Positions 35,377 to 43,838 of a stretch of 64,000 nt of DNA are shown here, one piece after another. The first letter of the stretch is position 1; each line of letters begins with the position of its first letter. The stretch spans positions 1 to 64,000 of the forward strand of contig UPYT01000013.1 of assembly GCA_900538475.1 (NCBI GenBank). Reading direction: 5' to 3'. Made by a program: the position numbers and the translations under genes. The notes below the pieces were generated by a model, which saw only the letters and a list, made by a program, of their open reading frames with translations, searched no databases and was not told where the DNA came from. Source of the stretch: an uncultured Clostridium sp. GTDB lineage: Bacteria > Bacillota > Clostridia > Lachnospirales > Lachnospiraceae.

Positions 35377-36018
35377 CTAAGCACGCAGTTTTCTGCTCTG
35401 GCCATTTCGCTTCTCTGTTCCAATACTGTGAATCATAGCGCTGATATGCTTATAAACCAGCACCGTAATCATGGAAACCACAATTCCCTTAATCACATTA
35501 AACGGCCCTACACAGATAACAGCAAAAGTCCACACATTGCTGACTGCCGGGTTAATAGCCGCCCCGGCCGCAATGATATTTTCCAATGGCATAAAATTGG
35601 AATAAAAAGGCAGCATAACCAACGCATTTCCCACGATTGCTGCAGCTGACATGAGAAGGGTTCCTGCTGTCAGAGCTGCCATAGCGCCTTTTCGGGTTTT
35701 CTTAAACTGATAAATCAGACCTGCCGGAATAACCATTGCACAGCCAAAGGTCAGATTGGCCAGTTCTCCCACAAAGCCTGTGCTAGTTGGCTTCAATACC
35801 AGCTTAACCAAGATTTTCACAACTTCAATAACAGCCCCGGCCACTGGTCCTAAAGCAAAGGTTCCTACCAGAACCGGAACTTCACTGATATCAAGACCAT
35901 AAAAGCTGGGAGCAAGGAAAGGCAGCGGTATCTCAAATACCATCAGCACCCCTGCCAGAGCTCCGAACATCCCCATCAGAACAACATTTTTTGTTGTCAT
36001 TAATTTGTTTTCCTTCAT
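35377..36018 (-). CDS. ribU: Riboflavin ECF transporter S component RibU
   Basis: A 213-residue membrane protein with six hydrophobic segments. The ALAGVLMVFEIPLPF stretch near the N-terminus and the GLDISEVPVLVGTFALGP segment are typical of RibU, which binds riboflavin and works with the shared EcfAA'T module (not in this window). The ATG at 36018 with AGGAGG eight bases upstream is preferred to one twelve codons earlier. An FMN riboswitch with terminator lies in its leader, which confirms the vitamin. Confidence 0.92.
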   Translation of the reverse strand: MKENKLMTTKNVVLMGMFGALAGVLMVFEIPLPFLAPSFYGLDISEVPVLVGTFALGPVAGAVIEVVKILVKLVLKPTSTGFVGELANLTFGCAMVIPAGLIYQFKKTRKGAMAALTAGTLLMSAAAIVGNALVMLPFYSNFMPLENIIAAGAAINPAVSNVWTFAVICVGPFNVIKGIVVSMITVLVYKHISAMIHSIGTEKRNGQSRKLRA

Positions 36019-36138
36019 GATAACTTCCTCCTGAAAATTATAATATAAGCTCATTCTCCAGAGGAATCATGTGTCTGCCCCTTCGCCGTACCGCCGTTTT
36101 TTTGCTTTTCAGGAAAGAGACTTCCCATAAAACAAAAA

Positions 36139-36160
36139 CCCCGGATCCTAAGATCCGGGG
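36139..36160 (-). terminator. Intrinsic terminator of the FMN riboswitch
   Basis: CCCCGGATC-N4-GATCCGGGG hairpin followed on the minus strand by TTTTTGTTTT, located between the aptamer and ribU. It is the expression platform: termination when FMN is bound. Confidence 0.85.
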
Positions 36161-36199
36161 CAATATTTTGATCGACAATCACAGCAGCTTTGCTGCCAC

Positions 36200-36316
36200 A
36201 CAATCTCTTCTCTCATCCAGACTATACTGTCGGTTCCGGAATCACACCGGATCAGCCGCCATAAGCGGTTCGCGGACTATACCGCCGGTGGGGAATTGCG
36301 CCCCGCCCCGAAGAAC
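36200..36316 (-). ncRNA. FMN riboswitch (RFN element)
   Basis: Read on the minus strand, the conserved blocks appear in order: CTTCGGGGCGGGG, AATTCCCCACCGGCGGT, GTCCGCGA, a variable hairpin, GATCCGGTGTGATTCCGG, ACCGACAGT and AGTCTGGATGAGAGAAG. This is a full RFN aptamer. It is followed by a terminator and then ribU, so riboflavin uptake is shut off when FMN is plentiful. The remaining bases of the 383-base gap (36161-36199, 36317-36401) show nothing else. Confidence 0.95.
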
Positions 36317-36401
36317 TTATTTATAACTGAATCATAACATAGAAATCCCCAGTTTTCAAGTTCTTTCCGGTATCTGTCCATTTTTAATATAACAACTCTT
36401 C

Positions 36402-36764
36402 CTATTCCGCACACTCCTGCAGACGGGAACGAATCTGGCGATAATCCCATTCATTTCCGGCACCATCAACCTGGGCAATCACAGGAACCTGATACTCTTT
36501 TGCGATAATCTCTCCGGCTGCACAGAACGTATCTCCATGACGCTGCATATTACCAGAAACTACAACACCCTTTAGCAGGCTGTGATTTTCTTTCAGAAAC
36601 TGCTCCACTACCGGAGGTACAATACCTCTTCCGTCCGTATAGGTAAAAAGAATAAAATCACCCTCGGCCTTCTCTGTACCGTCTGCCAGTTTTTTTGCTT
36701 CCAGTCCCAGAGACTGAATCAGTTTTTCTACATTTCCTGTTCTTGATGCATATATATATTTCAT
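36402..36764 (-). CDS. NrdI-like flavodoxin
   Basis: A 120-residue flavodoxin-fold protein close to NrdI, the flavoprotein that supplies oxidant to activate the manganese cofactor of class Ib ribonucleotide reductase. Seen: ASRTGNVEKLI (phosphate loop), LFTYTDGRGIVPP, VVVSGNMQRHGDTFCAAGEIIAKEYQVPVI, the last block being typical of NrdI. The usual nrdE and nrdF neighbours are absent here. GAAAGGAAG precedes the ATG. A different redox role in an anaerobe is possible. Confidence 0.8.
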   Translation of the reverse strand: MKYIYASRTGNVEKLIQSLGLEAKKLADGTEKAEGDFILFTYTDGRGIVPPVVEQFLKENHSLLKGVVVSGNMQRHGDTFCAAGEIIAKEYQVPVIAQVDGAGNEWDYRQIRSRLQECAE

Positions 36765-36855
36765 AAGAATTCTTCCTTTCGTAATCTGTTCAAATGTCTG
36801 TTTGGATATTAGTATTATCTAACCGCCTATAGTCTACCATTTTACTATGATTTTG

Positions 36856-37569
36856 TCAACCGGAAGTATTGATATATTCCATAATTCCCATATAGATAGT
36901 CCAGGCCAGCCGCTGCTGATACTCTTCTGAATTCAGTCGTGCTGCTTCTTCCCAGTTTGAAAGAAATCCGCACTCTACAATCACAACAGGTACTTTCACA
37001 TGAAGCAGAAGATAATAATTGCCATTTGGTTTTGCCAGCCTTCTGTTTTTCTCTCCTAATACAAAATCAAAACGCTTCTGCAGGATTTCTGCCAGGCGCT
37101 TTCCTTCTGCAGAATCCTTATAATAAAATACCTGGCCTCCAAATATGGCTTCTTCATGATAACTGTTCTGATGAATGCTGACTGCCAGGATCGGTGCCGC
37201 CTCGTTGATTTTATCGCACCGGTTTTTCATATCTGCTCTTTTTTTATTGGCATCATCTTCCTGGTAAAGCCCGCAATCATCCTCTCTTGTCATAATAACC
37301 GTCACATCCGATGCTTCCAGGAAGCCTTTTACCTTTTCTGCAATCTGAAGATTAATATCCTTCTCCAGGCTTCCGTCAACTCCGATTTTTCCAGGATCCG
37401 TGCCGCCATGTCCACTGTCAAGAACTACCACTGGTTGTTTTTTTCCCGCTGTCACATTCTGACCGGATACCATAAGCCCTGCATGCCTGGATATCAGAAA
37501 CACAAAAGTCAGCAGCATAGCCGCCATCAGTATTTCCGCTTTCCGATTCTCCACAAAAATCCCTCTCAT
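36856..37569 (-). CDS. cwlD: N-acetylmuramoyl-L-alanine amidase, CwlD-like
   Basis: A 237-residue Amidase_3 enzyme with an N-terminal membrane helix (about 12-28). Zinc ligands are visible: His in LDSGHGGTDPG, Glu in SLEKDINL and His in VSIHQNS, and the catalytic Glu in IVECGFLSN. Length and single domain match CwlD, which removes peptide side chains so that spore cortex muramic-delta-lactam can form. A GTG five codons downstream, with GAGAGG at good spacing, may be the true start. It is on the same strand as two more envelope genes upstream. Confidence 0.85.
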   Translation of the reverse strand: MRGIFVENRKAEILMAAMLLTFVFLISRHAGLMVSGQNVTAGKKQPVVVLDSGHGGTDPGKIGVDGSLEKDINLQIAEKVKGFLEASDVTVIMTREDDCGLYQEDDANKKRADMKNRCDKINEAAPILAVSIHQNSYHEEAIFGGQVFYYKDSAEGKRLAEILQKRFDFVLGEKNRRLAKPNGNYYLLLHVKVPVVIVECGFLSNWEEAARLNSEEYQQRLAWTIYMGIMEYINTSG

Positions 37570-37616
37570 CCCTTCAGACTATATTCTAATATATCCTGAA
37601 GAAACGGAAAAAAGAA

Positions 37617-39134
37617 TCAGTCCACAATCAGACGATTATAATCATGAACCGCATCCGACACAATATATTCCACATATTCTCCCAACACCGTCAGAGTTCC
37701 CTCATTCAGCCACATAAGGTAAGCTGGATCCGAAAGCACTTCATTTTTAATCTGATACGCTGTTCCCTGATAATAATAATAATTAAGCCTTGCATACAGA
37801 TCCGACATCTGTTTTTTCCTGTCCTCCGGAATATCAGGAACTGCGTTTAATGCCGTCATTGACTGATTATAAAACACCCTTCTAAGGAATGGTTCCTGGA
37901 ACTTCCGAAACTCCAGCAGATCCCGTTCCTTTCTTCCATGCTCTCTGGCCCAGGACTCCACATCCACAGACCAGGTTCCATACTGATAAGAACCATCATC
38001 CCGGCAGGTTAAAACTCCATATTGACAGGCTGGCGTTGCCAAAGAGGAAGTCACAGCCTCCCACACTCCTCTGTTATCCTCAGAGCGCATTGTATGCTGA
38101 ACATGAAGGTGGCCGCTTAAAAACAGCTTCACATCCCATTCATCCAGAATATTCACCAGCTGTTCTCCATGCTCAATCGTACAGTCATCCACATAGATTT
38201 TGCTCTCCTCCAGCAGATTGTGATGTGCAACAGGAATCACGTCCATTGCCTCCTCCCATGCCTCCTCCAGCTGTTCCTCAATCCAATAATAGGTCTCGCT
38301 TAAAATCGCACCTCCCACCTTGGCAACCGGACGATACTGACAGGTATCCAGCATCATAATCCTATGTTCCTCATCCAGCTGATACACATAGCTGAGACTT
38401 CTCACATCCTCGCTGATGGCTTCATCGTATCCAAAATCCCGATAAATTCTGCGAAACTCTTCCGGTGTGGTATATTCTGCCGGAAGTCTCTGTTCTCCCT
38501 CATACCGCGCCGCCCGTTTATTATTGATATCGTGATTGCCAGGAATCACCAGAACCGGAATCCCGGCCTCTTCTACGCGATAAAGCTTTTCAGCCAGACT
38601 TTCATGACTTTTCTTCTCTCCCTCCAGTGTCAAATCTCCGCTGAGAATCAAAGCATTGGGACGCAGCTGAATTACTTCTTCTAAAAAAGCATCCGTAATT
38701 TCATCGATATAGGTAACTACTTTTCCGTCACCATACTCCACCATTTCCTGGAATCTGGGGCCATAATCTGTAAGCGATGGATCAAAATAATGGATATCCG
38801 TAGCCAGAATAATATTTTCAATAATCTGATAGGAAACCTCCTCTTCCTGCCCTCCATCGTCAGATTCTCCATTCGGTTTTTCCAAAATCTGCTCACCAGA
38901 ACTGCTTTCTGGAACTGTCGGACTGAAAACAGTCTCTCCGACTGTTTCTCCTGCACTTTCATCAATGTTTGTCCCTGTTTCCGCTTCCGTTCCTGATACA
39001 GAAGCTTCCGTCTGAGACTCCTCGGGCTTTGTATCGGAGGGACTGATCCCGGCAGTCCTGCTGCAGCCGCCGCAGGTCAGAAGTGCTGCCGCTCCGGCAC
39101 AGGTCAAAAATCTCTTCCACTGTATCCTTTTCAT
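37617..39134 (-). CDS. Calcineurin-like metallophosphoesterase lipoprotein
   Basis: A 505-residue predicted lipoprotein: a short basic start, a hydrophobic stretch and a lipobox LTCGGC near residue 20, then a Ser/Thr/Glu-rich linker to about 100. The phosphoesterase domain follows with motifs ATDIHYFD, LSGDLTLEG, IPGNHDIN, VAHHNLL and LSGHLHVQH, all metal ligands kept. The C-terminal 130 residues are helical and Tyr-rich. The ATG at 39134 has AAGGGGG upstream. It begins 20 bases after the GH18 gene, so the two are in one operon. The substrate is unknown; it acts outside the membrane. Confidence 0.85.
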   Translation of the reverse strand: MKRIQWKRFLTCAGAAALLTCGGCSRTAGISPSDTKPEESQTEASVSGTEAETGTNIDESAGETVGETVFSPTVPESSSGEQILEKPNGESDDGGQEEEVSYQIIENIILATDIHYFDPSLTDYGPRFQEMVEYGDGKVVTYIDEITDAFLEEVIQLRPNALILSGDLTLEGEKKSHESLAEKLYRVEEAGIPVLVIPGNHDINNKRAARYEGEQRLPAEYTTPEEFRRIYRDFGYDEAISEDVRSLSYVYQLDEEHRIMMLDTCQYRPVAKVGGAILSETYYWIEEQLEEAWEEAMDVIPVAHHNLLEESKIYVDDCTIEHGEQLVNILDEWDVKLFLSGHLHVQHTMRSEDNRGVWEAVTSSLATPACQYGVLTCRDDGSYQYGTWSVDVESWAREHGRKERDLLEFRKFQEPFLRRVFYNQSMTALNAVPDIPEDRKKQMSDLYARLNYYYYQGTAYQIKNEVLSDPAYLMWLNEGTLTVLGEYVEYIVSDAVHDYNRLIVD

Positions 39135-39154
39135 AAAACCGCCCCCTTTATGCC

Positions 39155-40816
39155 TCACGGCAGTTTGATCACATCCCAGATTTCCTCTGGTTCAAATCCC
39201 AGCTTCCAACAGGCAACCCCTGCCAGATTGTACTTCCGGATCAGCTCCATCTTCAGCCCAAGAGAACGTGCCTCTTCCATCCACAGTGTATACTTGATTC
39301 CATCCCGTACCGTTTCTCCATAATACTGCCCCAGATCCTCCTGCCAGTAAAGCTCCACATTATTATCTGCAATCCACTGCTGAGCTCTGGCAATTCCCAT
39401 AGCATCGGAAGTAACTTTTCCACCTTCCTCCTTCCAGATTCTGGTGTAAAATGGAACTGCGCTGATAATTTTTTCTCTTGGTACCTCCTTCAGCGTATCC
39501 TCAATTCCCTTTTTCTCATACCCCAAAGATGCTACAGAACCCGGATCTCCTCCGGCATAATGCTCATCATATCCCATCATCACTACATAATCAGCCACCT
39601 GTCCCTGCTCTGCTCTGTTATAAAAAGAAGTATAGGCAGAAGGCACATAAGAATCCACAGACAAAATAATTCCCTTGTTTCGGCATTCTACAGACAGCTC
39701 CCTGATAAACTGGACATAATGCGGTCCTGCCTCCGGCTTAATTCCCTCGATATCCAGATTGATTCCATCAATACCGTATTTTTCTACATCTGCAATCAGG
39801 CTGGTAATCAGCTTCTTCCTGGCTGCTGTGCTGGCAAACAGAATCTCTGACTGCACATTGGTTCCTCTGTTAAAATTATCCAGAACTGCCCACACCTGAA
39901 GTCCCAGGCTGTGCGCTTTATTTACATAATCCTGATTCGCAAGAGATTCGTATGTCCCGTCATTTTCCGTCAGCATAAACCAGGTAGGCGCGATAACATT
40001 GACTCCCCTGGTATTGGAAATCAGTGTTTCCATTGTCTTATTGGCTGCTGCCTGAGTCACCTGATGCCACACCATAACTACCGGCTCCTCCATGGAAATC
40101 GATGTATACTCCGGAGCCTGAAAGGTACTGATCAGAGTCCGGACTTCCGGCTCCTTTAGACAGCGATTCTGAATGTATCCCACCTGACCGTCCTCGGTCC
40201 GCACTCTGCTCCACTTTTCCAGCGTTTCCAGCACTACAACTGTACTGTCCTTTTCCACTGCCGTAAGAATATCACTTTTCACTCCTCCGCGTACACGGAC
40301 ACTTCCATCTTTTTTTACTGCAGCAACCTGCTCCGGTTCCCAGCTGGTATCCACAAACACCCTTTTTGCATCTCCGTCTTTAAAGAAAGAAGTTCTGATA
40401 TCTGTATAAGCTGATACCAAGCCGGCAGTCAGCCATACCTCATCCTCCTGTTCCACAAGCAGCGGCTTTCCGCTGCTTCCCATAGTTGACGCATCTGCAT
40501 AAACAATAGAATCCGGCAGGGCATAAATCAGCTGATGATTTTCCTGATCCCAGTAAAACCGCTCATTCAAAGTATCATTCACCCAGGTCAGAGGAAAATA
40601 TGCCTGACCATTGATATCACGTCCTGTAACCCCCTCCGCCTGCTCATTATTCAAAATCACCGCAATCTCATCGCCGCTGACCCCATACCACAGGCTCTGA
40701 TCCGCCATATCCTTAGAGGGAGACAATTTCTGATACAGAAAAACACCCGCTGCCGCCGCTCCGATAAGAAAAACCGTCGCCAGCACTGTCAAACTTGTGA
40801 CCATAAATTTTTTCAT
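39155..40816 (-). CDS. GH18 glycoside hydrolase with SH3b domain (spore/cell-wall type)
   Basis: A 553-residue protein with an N-terminal membrane anchor (about 5-27), a copper-amine-oxidase-N-like domain (about 40-160, with a Tyr-Phe-Pro-Leu segment), a bacterial SH3 domain (about 170-225, ending VGYIQNRCL) and a GH18 barrel to the C-terminus. The GH18 catalytic DxxDxE motif reads DGINLDIEG near residue 350, so the acid Glu is present. This layout resembles SleL/YaaH-like peptidoglycan hydrolases used in spore germination, with a different binding module. GAGGAAG precedes the ATG. Operon with the metallophosphoesterase lipoprotein. Confidence 0.85.
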   Translation of the reverse strand: MKKFMVTSLTVLATVFLIGAAAAGVFLYQKLSPSKDMADQSLWYGVSGDEIAVILNNEQAEGVTGRDINGQAYFPLTWVNDTLNERFYWDQENHQLIYALPDSIVYADASTMGSSGKPLLVEQEDEVWLTAGLVSAYTDIRTSFFKDGDAKRVFVDTSWEPEQVAAVKKDGSVRVRGGVKSDILTAVEKDSTVVVLETLEKWSRVRTEDGQVGYIQNRCLKEPEVRTLISTFQAPEYTSISMEEPVVMVWHQVTQAAANKTMETLISNTRGVNVIAPTWFMLTENDGTYESLANQDYVNKAHSLGLQVWAVLDNFNRGTNVQSEILFASTAARKKLITSLIADVEKYGIDGINLDIEGIKPEAGPHYVQFIRELSVECRNKGIILSVDSYVPSAYTSFYNRAEQGQVADYVVMMGYDEHYAGGDPGSVASLGYEKKGIEDTLKEVPREKIISAVPFYTRIWKEEGGKVTSDAMGIARAQQWIADNNVELYWQEDLGQYYGETVRDGIKYTLWMEEARSLGLKMELIRKYNLAGVACWKLGFEPEEIWDVIKLP

Positions 40817-41026
40817 CTGTGGTACTTCCTCCTGTCTGTATTCCAGAGAATAAAATTCCCTTTCCTGTCATATTTCCTATGGAAAAAGTATACCACAAAA
40901 CCCTGATGTCTTCTCTTAAATTTTTCTGATATTTTCCCGCCCCGACTTCAGTTTCCAGGCTGAATTGGAATTCTCTCCTGAAGCCCCGCCCCGTATCTGT
41001 GCACAAAGCACTGCTGTTTTATCTGC

Positions 41027-41341
41027 TTAACGATAATAAACCAGATCAAATCGAATTTCCTTCAAACGCTTTCTTTTTCCATAACCAGCAGAAGGCTCCC
41101 CTATAAACTCCTGATCCGCCCTATTTACTGCTTTCTGCTCCTGACAGTCCATCACCTCCTCCAGAACATAATCTCCCATATAAAAGCTTCCATCCTCGTG
41201 GATTTCAAAAATTTTATCCCACTGACTTTCATCTGCCTCTTTTCCATCTATCAGTATCGGCACTCCTTTTTCCCGGTACTTTCTTAAGCCCTCCAGATAA
41301 GCCCTGCGGCTTTCCGGATTCAGCCTTTTTTTCCTATCCAC
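41027..41341 (-). CDS. Small conserved-looking protein of unknown function
   Basis: Not recognised. The 104-residue product starts with GTG at 41341, six bases behind GGAGG. It is hydrophilic and charged, with a helical Arg/Lys-rich first third (RKKRLNPESRRAYLEGLRKY), a central beta-like part and a basic tail. No membrane helix, no Cys motif. It lies downstream of the kinase and P-loop genes on the same strand, separated by 116 bases that include an imperfect GCCGG-rich hairpin. Function unknown. Confidence 0.6.
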   Translation of the reverse strand: MDRKKRLNPESRRAYLEGLRKYREKGVPILIDGKEADESQWDKIFEIHEDGSFYMGDYVLEEVMDCQEQKAVNRADQEFIGEPSAGYGKRKRLKEIRFDLVYYR

Positions 41342-41457
41342 TCTTTTCCTCCACTAATGCCGGAGAGGCAGCACTGTTTTGGAAGGTATAAGCCGTGACA
41401 CAAATCCCCTTCGCCGCCTCTGCCGGCTGTTTTCTATGTATTTTATTTCAGCGGCCA

Positions 41458-42120
41458 TTAAAACAGCAGCTGTTTAAAAAACCTCATATCTGAAGCTGTC
41501 ACTACAAAGGCATCTGCTGAAACCGGAATGCGAATACAGGATATCCGAAGCTGTCTTTCCCATTCTTTTCTGGTCTCTTCGCTGCCAAAAACGGCCGCAC
41601 ACTGCCAGCTCTCATCATGCTCCGGTATCATCCTGACCGCTTCCAGAAACGCCTCCATCTGCCACTCACTAAATGCGCCCACCAGCACTTTTTTATCACA
41701 ACGAGTACATTCACAGAAGCTTTCCCCTGTCAGTTCCCCATAATCAGCGATAATCCTTCGGTATTTTCCATTGAGACAGGCCGCCATGGTTTCCGATCCT
41801 GCCCGCTTATAATAATCTGCATCCAAAATCCGACAGAAAGATAATTTTCCTCTGTTTCCAGCCTTTTTTCCACTTCCAGCATTCTTTTTTCCGCCCCACA
41901 GACGGATTTCGCAAAAATTATTCTTTCTGTCTGTAAATTCTCCTTCGCAGAATCCCTCCATAGATTCAAAATCGCCATGACTGTTCCATTCCAGAACTGC
42001 AGTTTTTTCTCCTCGAACTCCGGTCAGATAATTGGCAGTCCATACTGCCAGATGGGTTGCCCCGGTTCTTCCTCCGGCGCTGATAATCCCTAAGGTTTTC
42101 CAGTCAGCTGCCGAAGAATA
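41458..42120 (-). CDS. P-loop-like ATPase-related protein, start unclear
   Basis: An open frame of about 220 residues that runs from inside the end of the kinase gene to 41458. Its first part carries a MinD/CpaE-like P-loop segment, GIISAGGRTGATHLAVW, with His in place of the usual Lys-Thr/Ser; then an LEW strand and an alpha/beta body with a Cys-rich FCECTRCDKK stretch. The first ATG in frame (41961) would delete the P-loop, and no ATG, GTG or TTG exists upstream. It either begins at a non-standard codon or is reached by a -1 frameshift from the kinase at 42132-42138. The kinase carries a similar P-loop-like tail. Confidence 0.6.
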   Translation of the reverse strand, partial: YSSAADWKTLGIISAGGRTGATHLAVWTANYLTGVRGEKTAVLEWNSHGDFESMEGFCEGEFTDRKNNFCEIRLWGGKKNAGSGKKAGNRGKLSFCRILDADYYKRAGSETMAACLNGKYRRIIADYGELTGESFCECTRCDKKVLVGAFSEWQMEAFLEAVRMIPEHDESWQCAAVFGSEETRKEWERQLRISCIRIPVSADAFVVTASDMRFFKQLLF

Positions 42121-43553
42121 AGAAAAAACAGATTTTTTCCTTTTCCGTACAGTTTTCGTATGCCTCCTCCTGCTCTTTCCTTTCTTCTTTCCGCTGCGTT
42201 TCTGTTCATCATTGCCTGATACACCTGATCTGCCGCCCTGTCACCAGAAAAGGGATCCGGGAAATCCGGCATCAGAAAGCAAACTGGCTTTTCCTTTGCC
42301 CAAACAGATTTTCTGTACCTTGCTCCTGATACTCCTCCTGCAGCCTGCCTGCTGAAATGATTCATCAGAAGGATAAGACCCGGACAGTTCTTTAATTCTC
42401 CGTAGGCCTCATAAGCAGATGCCTGCTCCCATGGCTTTGCCCCACAGACAAGAATTTCCAAATCTGCCTGTTCGTTAAAAAGCTGTTTTCTGCTGCATCC
42501 GTAATCCAGAATTCTCACCGGATACGGCGTCTCCTCAAGCTGAACACAGGAACCATACCAGGGACGGACCGGCAATCCCCGTATCACAAAAATCCCCCAG
42601 CGGTCATGACCAGCGCCAAACCAGTCAGTAAGCTGTCTTATGGCACCTGTCTCATTGTGTTCCTCATACACAGCAGAAATCCCCTGCCGTCTTAAATAGG
42701 CTGCAAGCCCTATTGCCGTATGTGTTGTTCCGACCCCCGGCCGGCTTCCTGCTACGGCAATGGTTAGAGATGATACGGGATGGCTTCTCCAAATACCCTG
42801 TCTTTGTTTTTCCAGCTTTTGTAACTGCGCCTCTGCCCTTTCCATGGCTCTGCAGAGCTGGTCTGCTGTCTCATACCGCTTTTCCCTGTCCTCACTAAGA
42901 CATCTGCGAATAATCCGCATAAGATTTCGGCCTGTACTGTCAGACACCTGCAGCGGTTTTCCGTCACCCTCTCCGGGATAATGCCCAGTCAGCATATAAT
43001 GGAGAACAGCACCAATGGCATAGATATCCGTCCTTTCGTCCAAAACATCTCCCGTATACTGTTCCGGCGCTGCACAGCCCACTGTTCCGTAACGCTGTGA
43101 CAAATTTTTTGCATCACTCAAATGAACTGCATGATCAAAATCAATCAGCTTTACCGTGTCATGGCAAATTATGAGGTTCTTTGGCTGTAAATCCAGATAT
43201 AAAATAGGGGTTGGTCTTGCTGAATGCAAGATATTTACCAGATGGCAAATCTGAATTCCATAACGAATCGTCATTGCCTTTGAAAAATGCCCTGTCTCAG
43301 AAATAAGGGCATATAGAGAATTTCCCTCCAGATATTCTTCTATCAAATAACTGTAATCCTCATCCTCCTCCAAGTCATACACAATTGGTATCCCCGGATG
43401 GCGAATGGTTTTTAAAATCAGTGCTTCCTTTCGAAACTGGCTGTAATCCGTACAGGTCTTGGCAACCTGCTTAATGGCACGGTATTCCTCCAGTTCCATG
43501 TGTCTGGCCAGATATACGGTTCCGCTTCGTCCCCGTCCCAAAATCCGGCACAT
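42090..43553 (-). CDS. Serine/threonine protein kinase with C-terminal P-loop-like domain
   Basis: A 487-residue protein. The kinase domain (1-235) keeps the Gly-rich loop GRGRSGTVY, Lys28 (AIKQ), a catalytic loop YLDLQPKN with Asp121 and Asn126, DFD at 138-140 and the APE motif at 162-164. The HRD His and Arg are replaced and DFG is DFD. Residues 260-470 form a MinD/CpaE-like domain with AVAGSRPGVGTTH in place of Walker A. No membrane helix or PASTA repeats. The ATG used has a weak GGAAAG; typical kinase sequence (LFGKYQ) continues for some codons upstream, where AGGAGG is followed by ACG rather than ATG. Promoter at 43624-43652. Confidence 0.8.
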   Translation of the reverse strand: MCRILGRGRSGTVYLARHMELEEYRAIKQVAKTCTDYSQFRKEALILKTIRHPGIPIVYDLEEDEDYSYLIEEYLEGNSLYALISETGHFSKAMTIRYGIQICHLVNILHSARPTPILYLDLQPKNLIICHDTVKLIDFDHAVHLSDAKNLSQRYGTVGCAAPEQYTGDVLDERTDIYAIGAVLHYMLTGHYPGEGDGKPLQVSDSTGRNLMRIIRRCLSEDREKRYETADQLCRAMERAEAQLQKLEKQRQGIWRSHPVSSLTIAVAGSRPGVGTTHTAIGLAAYLRRQGISAVYEEHNETGAIRQLTDWFGAGHDRWGIFVIRGLPVRPWYGSCVQLEETPYPVRILDYGCSRKQLFNEQADLEILVCGAKPWEQASAYEAYGELKNCPGLILLMNHFSRQAAGGVSGARYRKSVWAKEKPVCFLMPDFPDPFSGDRAADQVYQAMMNRNAAERRKERAGGGIRKLYGKGKNLFFLILRQLTGKP

Positions 43554-43623
43554 CTGATACTTTCCAAACAGAGTTTCGTCTGCCGTCTCGTTCCTCCTTT
43601 CTTCCCGTCATCTCTGTAGGCAT

Positions 43624-43652
43624 ATTCTAATACATATTCTGCTGTTTTACAA
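43624..43652 (-). promoter_or_regulatory. Promoter of the kinase gene
   Basis: On the minus strand TTGTAA (43647-43652), 17-base spacer, TAGAAT (43624-43629), about 70 bases before the kinase start codon. Confidence 0.5.
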
Positions 43653-43748
43653 GTAGCCTGCAGATAAAATCCATCGACTAATTTCGACACCCCTCCCGGA
43701 AAAATTGAAATCCCGCAGGAAAATTTTATAAAAAATGTTACATAGGAA

Positions 43749-43778
43749 TTGCTTTTTCCCTATATCATATACTATAAT
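43749..43778 (+). promoter_or_regulatory. Promoter of mecA
   Basis: TTGCTT (43749-43754), 18-base spacer, TATAAT (43773-43778), followed by a short AGGGAAGC/GCTT hairpin region before mecA. No CtsR- or HrcA-type operator was recognised. Confidence 0.6.
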
Positions 43779-43838
43779 TAAATTAGGGAAGCAGGACTTT
43801 TTCCCAGCTTCTCAGGAAAATACGGAAGGAGTGGTCTT

